NCBI GenBank assembly: GCA_026394025.1
Contig: JAPKZC010000990.1
Coordinates: forward strand, 1 to 11,382
Direction of reading: 5' to 3'
Length of the DNA stretch: 11,382 nt
From: Candidatus Solibacter sp.
GTDB taxonomy: Bacteria > Acidobacteriota > Terriglobia > Bryobacterales > Bryobacteraceae
The position numbers and the translations under genes are program-made. The first letter of the stretch is position 1. Each line of letters starts with the position of its first letter. Shown one piece after another: positions 6,548-11,382 of the stretch. The notes below the pieces were generated by a model that ran no database searches, was not told the origin of the DNA, and saw only the letters and a program-made list of their open reading frames with translations.

Positions 6548-6568
6548 TCAGCCCAACGTGCGGGCTGA
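6548..6568. repeat. Small inverted repeat after tatA
   Basis: TCAGCCC (6548-6554) and GGGCTGA (6562-6568) form a 7-bp stem with a 7-base loop, 10 bases downstream of the tatA stop. No T run follows on either strand, so it is more likely a 3'-end stabilising hairpin than a terminator. Confidence 0.45.
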
Positions 6569-6578
6569 TCCTCGAAGC

Positions 6579-6749
6579 CTACGCCTGCTTCTTTTCTTCG
6601 ACCTTCTCTTCGTCACCCTTCAAGGCATGCTTGAAGTTGCGGATCCCTTCGCCCAAACCTTTCGCGACTTCGGGAATTTTCTTGCCGCCGAACAACAGTA
6701 CGGCAACACCGAGGATTACGAGAAGCTCAGGAAAGCCAAGTGATCTCAT
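6579..6749 (-). CDS. tatA: TatA/TatE, pore subunit of twin-arginine translocase
   Basis: A 56-residue TatA, which assembles into the Tat pore that exports folded proteins across the cytoplasmic membrane. It has the canonical layout: a short N-terminus with the conserved FPELLVILGVAVLLFGGKKIPE (membrane helix, FGxKxxPE hinge), an amphipathic helix (VAKGLGEGIRNFKHALKG), and a charged tail (DEEKVEEKKQA). The residue before the helix is Pro-Glu, matching the polar residue typical of TatA. ATG at 6749 has AAGGAGG (6760-6754) upstream with a 4-base spacer. The gene stands alone with its own promoter; no tatB or tatC is in the window. It converges on the HU gene. It is very short and easily missed by size filters. 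Confidence 0.93.
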   Translation of the reverse strand: MRSLGFPELLVILGVAVLLFGGKKIPEVAKGLGEGIRNFKHALKGDEEKVEEKKQA

Positions 6750-6769
6750 GCGGCCTCCTTATATCAGCC

Positions 6770-6799
6770 ATTGTATGGACTCCGTGAGGTCGCCGTCAA
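6770..6799 (-). promoter_or_regulatory. Promoter of tatA
   Basis: On the minus strand TTGACG (6799-6794) and TACAAT (6775-6770) are separated by 18 bases. The predicted start, near 6763, leaves a 13-14 base leader just long enough for the AAGGAGG ribosome binding site. The -35 hexamer is identical to that of the toxin-antitoxin promoter and the -10 to that of recA. Confidence 0.7.
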
Positions 6800-7134
6800 C
6801 CGGCGTCTCCAGCGGTTATGGTAGCAGAGTTCGCGGGTTGCGGATGTCCTGGCGCATTCCGGCGGCGTACGGAGCGATCAAGACATTGGCCGTAAACCAC
6901 AAAACACCGATTGAAATCAGCCGGCGCGTAAGTTGATTGTTGACCGGCGCCACCTGCACAAAGGTGGCTGCCGCGAAGGGCAACCCGCGGTGACCACCCG
7001 CGCGTTTGGGCTCAGCCCGGCGACGATGCTTACCGGATGCACTCGGGGTCAATACATCATCGGTTAGCCCGGCTGGTTACCGGACGGCCATATCGCGAGG
7101 GCCGCGGTGCGGGATAATAGCCACAAGGGGCGGC
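6800..7134. other. Intergenic region upstream of dnaG
   Basis: No secure gene is visible in this stretch. A minus-strand frame ending at 6816 encodes one hydrophobic stretch (RRLISIGVLWFTANVLIAPYAAG), but it has no ribosome binding site or recognised family and could be chance or a gene remnant. GCCACCT (6949-6955) and AGGTGGC (6962-6968) form a 7-bp hairpin. More G+C-rich inverted segments follow to about 7090. GATAAT at 7113-7118 may be the dnaG -10 box, though no -35 box is evident. No tRNA, SRP RNA or 6S RNA motif was found. Confidence 0.5.
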
Positions 7135-8888
7135 ATGGATTTCGTCGAGCAACTCAAGTCCTCGGTCGATATCGTCAACGTGGTGGGCGAATACGTCAGG
7201 CTGCGGCGTTCCGGCGCCAACCGCTACATGGGGCTATGCCCCTTCCATAACGAGAAGACCGCGTCCTTCACCGTCCACGCGGTACACCAATTCTACAAGT
7301 GCTTTTCGTGCGGGGCCGGCGGCGATGTGGTGAAGTTCGTGATGGAGAAGGAGGGCCTGAGTTTCTACGAGGCCCTGAAAACAATGTCGGAGCGCTACGG
7401 CGTTCCGATGCCCAAGCGCTCGCAGTACGCCGATGAAGATTCGAAGGTGCGCGGTTCGTTGTTGGCCATGCACGAGGCGGCGGAGGAGAATTTCCGCGCC
7501 AATCTACAATCGCAGATCGGCGAAGCGGCCCGCGGGTATATCGCCAGGCGCGGTCTGGCGGCGGAGACTGTGGAGCACTTCGGCCTCGGCTACTCGGACC
7601 GCTCGGGTCGCGCGCTGGTGCGCCTCTTTGGGCAGCGCGGGTTCCCGGTAGCGCAGATGGAAGAGTCGGGTCTGGTCGGTAAGCGGCAGGATGGCAGTCT
7701 CTACGACCGATTTCGCAACCGGCTGATGTTTCCGATTCACAATGAATCGGGCAAGATCATCGGCTTCGGAGGACGCGCGCTGTCCCCTGACGATGAGCCC
7801 AAATACCTCAACTCGCCCGAGACTCCCATCTACAAGAAGAGCCACGTGCTATACAACCTGCACCGCGCCAAGGAGGCCGTGCGTAAGGAAGATCGCGTGA
7901 TCCTGGTGGAAGGCTACATGGACGCGATCGGCGTGACCGCGGCGGGCTTTCGCAACGTGGTGGCGAGCTGCGGAACCGCGTTGACCGCGCAGCAGGTGCA
8001 GGCGATGAAAAGGCACGCGGATCGTATTGCCGTGAACTTCGATCCAGATGCACCAGGGGCGAACGCTGCTCAGCGCTCGATCGACATTCTGCTTCAAGAG
8101 GACATCCAAGTCTACGTAGTCGAACTGGATGGCGGGCTTGACCCCGATGAGTACTGTAAGGAAAGAGGCGCCACAGCATACCGGAACCGGGTCGAGAACG
8201 CCCAGAGCTATATCTACTGGCTTGCAGATCGCGCACGCGCGAAGCATGACATGCGATCCACACAAGGTCAGATAGCCGTCCTGGAGATCCTCGTGCCGGC
8301 CGTGCAGAAAATTCCAGACACGCTCGAGCGCTTGAAGCTGGCAATCGATGTAGCAGGCTACGTAGGGGTGGATCAGGCCAACCAGGGTGCGGTCCTTGAC
8401 GCCTTCAAGCGAGCTGCGGTCGACAGGAAGGAGAAGTTAGTCGAAAGTCCTGCGAGCCCGTTGCGGCACGATGAGCGGATGCTGCTGAACGCGCTGTGTT
8501 GGGAGATCCGGAATTGCGCACTGAAATGATTGGGAGGCTGCGATCACTAAAGACTATCGACACGCTGCCATCGCGACGCATCTTCCAGGCCATCTTCGCC
8601 CTGGAGGAGGCGGGCGGCCGGGTGGGTTTCGACGAGGTCAACGGCAGGCTGGAGGAGGCCGACCAGAACCTGCTGGCACAAACCGTGCTGAATGAGGATG
8701 GCGAGATTTCGCGGGAAAAAGTGGTGGCGGCGGTGGAAAGCATGCAACGGAGCGAGCAACAGAACCTGCGTGTGCAGTTGAAGACGCGAATAAAGGAACT
8801 GGATCGCGCCGGCAAGTTCGATGAAGCCATCCGTTTGGCGTTGGAATTACATGCGCTCGAACGCGCCCCGCGAGGCAGGCCCGCATGA
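7135..8888 (+). CDS. dnaG: DNA primase DnaG, frameshifted near 8500
   Basis: Primase that makes RNA primers at the replication fork, in complex with DnaB helicase. When the two frames are joined it has about 585 residues, the normal length. The N-terminal zinc-binding domain carries Cys35, His38, Cys56 and Cys59 (CPFHNEK...CFSC). The core contains RNRLMFPIHNESGKIIGFGGR and the TOPRIM motifs E259-GYMD and D303-P-D305, which bind the catalytic metal. The helicase-binding C-terminus is encoded in the -1 frame from about 8496 (LGDPELRTEMIGRL...IRLALELHALERA). Frame 1 otherwise runs into a TGA at 8527-8529. One missing base at about 8495-8503 would restore the protein. ATG 7135 is preceded by AAGGGG (7125-7130). 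The earlier in-frame start lacks homology. rpoD begins 79 bases downstream. Confidence 0.95.
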
Positions 8889-8967
8889 CCCATCGGCATC
8901 GGAATGCGCGGAGTGCAGTAGTGTACAATGATCTGGATTATCATCCGCTGGGAGTTACGGGGCTTCG

Positions 8968-10562
8968 GTGGCGCTAGACGATAAATACGACGGGCTTCAA
9001 AGGCTCGTACAGATGGGCAAGGAAAAGGGCTACGTCTTGTACGACGAGGTGAGCGAAGTCCTGCACGGCGCTCTCGCCGGAGGCGCCGACATCGACGACG
9101 TGCTGGCCGGGCTCGACACCGCCGGCATCGAAATCCTGGAAGAGTCCAAGGATTTCGAAAAGAAGATCGAAGAGGCCGGCGAGGAGGTGATCGACCTCGA
9201 ACTTCCCGCGGGAGTCGGCGAGAAGGTCAACGATCCGGTTCGCGTGTACTTGCGCGAGATGGGAACGGTTCCACTGCTCACGCGGGAGGGCGAAGTCGAA
9301 ATCGCACGCCGCATCGAGCGCGGCCAGAACACCGTGCTCAAATCCATATTCCGCGCGCCGCTGGTGATCCAGGAGATCATCGGCATGGGCGAGGAGGTCG
9401 CGCAGGATACCCTCTCCGCGCGCGACGTCATCCAGATCGCGGACCCCATGCTCACCGACGAGATTGTGGAGGAGAAGCGGCTGGAGTTCGCCTGCCGCAC
9501 CGAGGATGTTGCGCGGCACTACAAGAAGATCCTGCAGTGCCGGCAAAAGCTGATGGCCATCCCGCGCGGCATGAAGCCTAAGCAATACCGCCGGCAGCTG
9601 TGGGAGTTGGGGCGTCTGATCGTGCGGACGTCGCGGTTGTGCCGCGCCATCAAGTTCCAATCGCCGGTGATCCGCCATTTGATTGGCCGCCTGCGGGCCG
9701 CGGTGGAAGAGCTCCGGCCGCTGGAGAACGACCTCGCCAAGACGCAGCGCAAGCTCGAGACCTGGCCGGGCGCCCGCGCCGAGGGCATCAAGGAACTGAG
9801 CAGCGGGAAGAAGTATTCGGCGCCTCGGCGGCGGAACTGCGGCGCACGCTCGAGATCATCACTCAGGCCCACCAGGAGGCCGAGACGGCCAAGAAAGAGC
9901 TGATTGAGGCCAATCTGCGCTTGGTCGTCAGCATCGCCAAGCGCTACACGAATCGCGGGCTGCAATTCCTCGACCTCATTCAGGAAGGCAACATCGGCCT
10001 GATGAAGGCGGTGGACAAATTCGAGTACCGCCGCGGCTACAAGTTCTCCACCTACGCCACCTGGTGGGTTCGCCAGGCGATCACGCGAGCCATCGCGGAT
10101 CAGGCGCGCACCATCCGCATTCCGGTGCACATGATCGAGACGATCAACAAACTGATCCGGACCTCGCGGCAACTGGTGCAGGAACTGGGGCGCGAGCCGA
10201 GCAACGAGGAACTCGCCAAGCGCTTGCAGCTGCCCGTGTCGAAGGTGCGCAAGTCGCATCTGGGGGACTTCATCGTCGACCAGAACGGAATTTCGCCCTC
10301 CGATGCGGTGATCAATCTCAATCTGCGGGAGCAGACGGCGCAGGTGCTGAAGACACTTACGCCGCGCGAAGAGAAGATTATTAAGATGCGCTTCGGCCTC
10401 GAAGACGGCAGCGAGCACACGCTGGAAGAAGTAGGGCAGAATTTTGCGGTGACGCGCGAGCGGATCCGCCAGATCGAAGCCAAAGCCCTGCGGAAACTGC
10501 GCCATCCCAGCCGCAGTCATCGGCTGCGCGCCTTCCTGGAAAACGGCTCGGGCGGGGTATAG
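8968..10562 (+). CDS. rpoD: Primary sigma factor RpoD, frameshifted and with a region 3.2 deletion
   Basis: Housekeeping sigma factor that directs RNA polymerase to -35/-10 promoters. The joined length is about 530 residues. Region 1.1 spans about residues 5-80, and region 1.2 starts at NDPVRVYLREMGTVPLLTREGEVEIARRI. A non-conserved linker follows, then region 2 (ANLRLVVSIAKRYTNRGLQFLDLIQEGNIGLMKAV...YKFSTYATWWVRQAI), region 3, and region 4 with the -35-binding helix-turn-helix (TLEEVGQNFAVTRERIRQIEAKALRKLRHPS). Frame 1 becomes wrong after GKKY. Homology continues in the -1 frame from GASAAELRR, so one base is missing at about 9813-9818, before region 2. After VRK the sequence jumps to SHLGDFI at 10253/10254, skipping about 20 residues normally present. 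The start is GTG 8968. A possible -10 box, TACAAT, is at 8924-8929. Confidence 0.95.
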
Positions 10563-10599
10563 AAGAACGTAAGCGCCGCGCGGGCCATCCGAAACGCAA

Positions 10600-10629
10600 A
10601 TCGAGGGACGTCCCGGAACGTCCCTCGAT
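10600..10629. terminator. Intrinsic terminator between convergent rpoD and RRM gene
   Basis: A perfect 12-bp stem (ATCGAGGGACGT, 10600-10611, with ACGTCCCTCGAT, 10618-10629) and 6-base loop. On the minus strand it is followed by TTTGCGTTT, a partial U tract, and lies 20 bases after the RRM gene stop. On the plus strand the tract is poor, so termination of rpoD there is less certain. Confidence 0.7.
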
Positions 10630-10649
10630 GTTGAATACCACTCTGAAGA

Positions 10650-11054
10650 CTACCAGCGGGGTTCGCGGCGACTGCTGCCACCGCCGGCGCCACCACCGCC
10701 CGGTCGCCGGCCCCCGCCACCACCACCGCCGCCGGGGCGCCCACCGCCGCCACCGCCGCCACCGAAGCCGCGGCCACCACCTCCTCCGCCGCCGCCCGCG
10801 CCACGTTCTGGTTTGGGGCGGGCCTCGTTCACATTCAGCGCACGTCCATCCAGGGTATAGCCATTGAGGGCGGAAATAGCCTGATCCGCCTCGCCTTCAT
10901 TTTCCATCTCGACGAATGCGAAACCACGGGAACGCCCGGTCTCGCGATCTGTCATGATTCGGGCACTGTTAACCTGGCCATAGCGCTCAAAGAGGCTGCG
11001 GACGCCCTCTTCGGAGGCATTGAAATCCAGGTTGCCTACGAAAATGTTCTTCAC
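10650..11054 (-). CDS. RRM-family RNA-binding protein with Gly/Arg-rich tail
   Basis: A 134-residue single-RRM protein like the cold-associated Rbp proteins of cyanobacteria and other bacteria. The RRM occupies about residues 2-79, with RNP2 IFVGNL (4-9) and RNP1 RGFAFVEM (43-50), whose Phe45 and Phe47 are the expected RNA-stacking aromatics. From about residue 84 the tail consists of three Gly runs separated by RGF, RP and RRP, ending SSRREPRW. Such tails are usually flexible, RGG-like RNA-binding or condensation elements. Translation starts at GTG 11054, 6 bases after AGGAG. The gene lies between the rRNA operon end and rpoD. Its RNA target is unknown; a chaperone or post-transcriptional role is inference from family. 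Confidence 0.93.
   Translation of the reverse strand: MKNIFVGNLDFNASEEGVRSLFERYGQVNSARIMTDRETGRSRGFAFVEMENEGEADQAISALNGYTLDGRALNVNEARPKPERGAGGGGGGGGRGFGGGGGGGGRPGGGGGGGGRRPGGGGAGGGSSRREPRW
10670..10800. repeat. Low-complexity GGN repeat tract encoding the Gly-rich tail
   Basis: The plus strand is an almost pure run of CCG/CCA/CCT triplets, the complement of glycine codons. Its three imperfect units each encode about eight glycines followed by Arg. Such tracts vary in length by slippage and, being G-rich on the coding strand, may form G-quadruplex-like structures in the mRNA. Confidence 0.75.
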
Positions 11055-11164
11055 TCTAGTCTCCTGTCAATTTCAAAGCGGCAGCTCATCGGGGAGGTCA
11101 CACAAGCGGGAAAGCTCACAGTCACACTCGGCCGGTTTCGCGGAAGCTTGTCAAACGCGTTTCG

Positions 11165-11194
11165 AATATAACACGGGCCGGAAAGGCTGGGCAA
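11165..11194 (-). promoter_or_regulatory. Possible promoter of the RRM gene
   Basis: On the minus strand TTGCCC (11194-11189) and TATATT (11170-11165) are separated by 18 bases. This would give a start near 11158 and an untranslated leader of about 100 bases. A perfect TTGACA at 11154-11149 lacks a partner -10 box. Readthrough from the rRNA operon is limited by the terminator just upstream. Confidence 0.4.
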
Positions 11195-11229
11195 ACTAAA
11201 TCGGCGGGAAAAGGCTCGGGGAAACGGCA

Positions 11230-11257
11230 AAAGGCCTTCGCTTGCGCGAAGGCCTTT
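11230..11257 (-). terminator. Intrinsic terminator of the rRNA operon
   Basis: On the minus strand a perfect 12-bp stem (AAAGGCCTTCGC with GCGAAGGCCTTT) closes a GCAA tetraloop of the stable GNRA type and runs into TTTT. It begins a few bases after the 5S rRNA 3' end, so it is the natural end of the rRNA transcript. Confidence 0.9.
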
Positions 11258-11263
11258 AAAGTA

Positions 11264-11382
11264 AACCGGGCGACGTCCTACTCTCCCACACACTTGCGCG
11301 TGCAGTACCATCGGGGCTGAGGAGCTTAACTGCCGTGTTCGGGATGGGAACGGGTGGGTCCTCCTCGCTAGGGTCACCCAGA
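11264..11382 (-). rRNA. rrf: 5S ribosomal RNA (5' end at or just past the window edge)
   Basis: The minus strand contains the conserved 5S blocks CCCGTTCCCATCCCGAAC, ACGGCAGTTAAGC, CCGATGGTACTGC and GTGGGAGAGTAGGACG. The ends pair as helix I: CTGGGTGAC at 11381-11373 with GTCGCCCGG at 11274-11266 gives nine pairs including G-U wobbles. The length is about 117 bases, so the gene is essentially complete, with perhaps one or two bases missing at the right edge. It is the distal gene of an rRNA operon whose 23S and 16S genes should lie to the right. Confidence 0.96.

Noticed and set aside
6510..6743. Plus-strand 77-codon frame after the HU gene
   Set aside because: It begins inside the terminator T run and is antisense to tatA, which has a clear family match, promoter and ribosome binding site.
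6816..7052. Minus-strand 78-codon frame with one hydrophobic segment
   Set aside because: It has only weak start codons, no ribosome binding site, an Arg-rich implausible front and no family resemblance. It is kept only as a possible remnant in the intergenic entry.
7006..7134. N-terminal extension of DnaG from an earlier start
   Set aside because: DnaG homology begins exactly at MDFVEQLKSSVDIV (7135), which has a nearby ribosome binding site. The extension has no homology.
8496..8529. Programmed -1 frameshift in dnaG
   Set aside because: No X-XXY-YYZ slippery heptamer is seen at the junction, and two other genes break in the same phase, which favours sequence error.
10670..10800. Triplet-rich stretch considered as a tandem repeat or CRISPR-like array
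   Set aside because: It is simply the codon run of the Gly-rich tail of the RRM protein; there are no unique spacers.
11051..11377. Minus-strand 108-codon frame across the RRM leader and 5S rRNA
   Set aside because: It overlaps the 5S rRNA gene and its terminator and has no protein family resemblance.

Overview
The window is high-GC bacterial chromosome carrying mostly housekeeping genes. Gene content and order (tldD-pmbA, recA followed by a second RecA-like gene, HU, tatA, dnaG-rpoD, a glycine-rich RRM protein, then an rRNA operon) and the protein sequences suggest an Acidobacteriota member, perhaps of the Solibacter/Bryobacter group. That assignment rests on general resemblance and is only moderately secure. 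No phage, IS element or CRISPR array is visible. One accessory module, a GNAT/DUF1778 toxin-antitoxin pair, lies among the core genes.

Left part (1-2553, + strand): the 3' half of tldD, complete pmbA/tldE and a small membrane-anchored protein are tightly overlapped and look like one operon for the TldD/TldE metalloprotease. It converges, with a 4-bp gap, on the toxin-antitoxin pair (2558-3339, - strand). That pair has a 23-bp palindrome lying between the -35 and -10 boxes of its promoter, and the predicted transcription start is the first base of the antitoxin ATG, so the message is probably leaderless.

Middle (3409-6749): a gene for an exported protein of unknown function (- strand) is divergent from recA (+), with back-to-back -10 boxes. 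Directly after recA is a second, shorter RecA-like ATPase gene, interrupted by a frameshift. An HU-type nucleoid protein gene follows with its own promoter and a strong terminator shared with the convergent, very short tatA gene (- strand).

Right part (7135-11382): dnaG (primase) and rpoD (primary sigma factor) form a macromolecular-synthesis pair on the + strand. Convergent to them is a gene for an RRM RNA-binding protein with a Gly/Arg-rich tail. The 5S rRNA gene and its terminator, the distal end of an rRNA operon on the - strand, close the window.

Two cautions affect interpretation. Three genes (the recA paralog, dnaG, rpoD) each have a break in the same phase, equivalent to one missing base. 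Two of them are essential, so sequencing or assembly deletions are the likeliest cause. rpoD also lacks about 20 conserved residues of region 3.2 in frame, which is either a similar artefact or a remarkable sigma factor. No wholly new multi-gene system is evident. The best leads are the tandem RecA-like gene with an altered catalytic acid, the sigma-finger deletion, and the leaderless palindrome-controlled toxin-antitoxin promoter.
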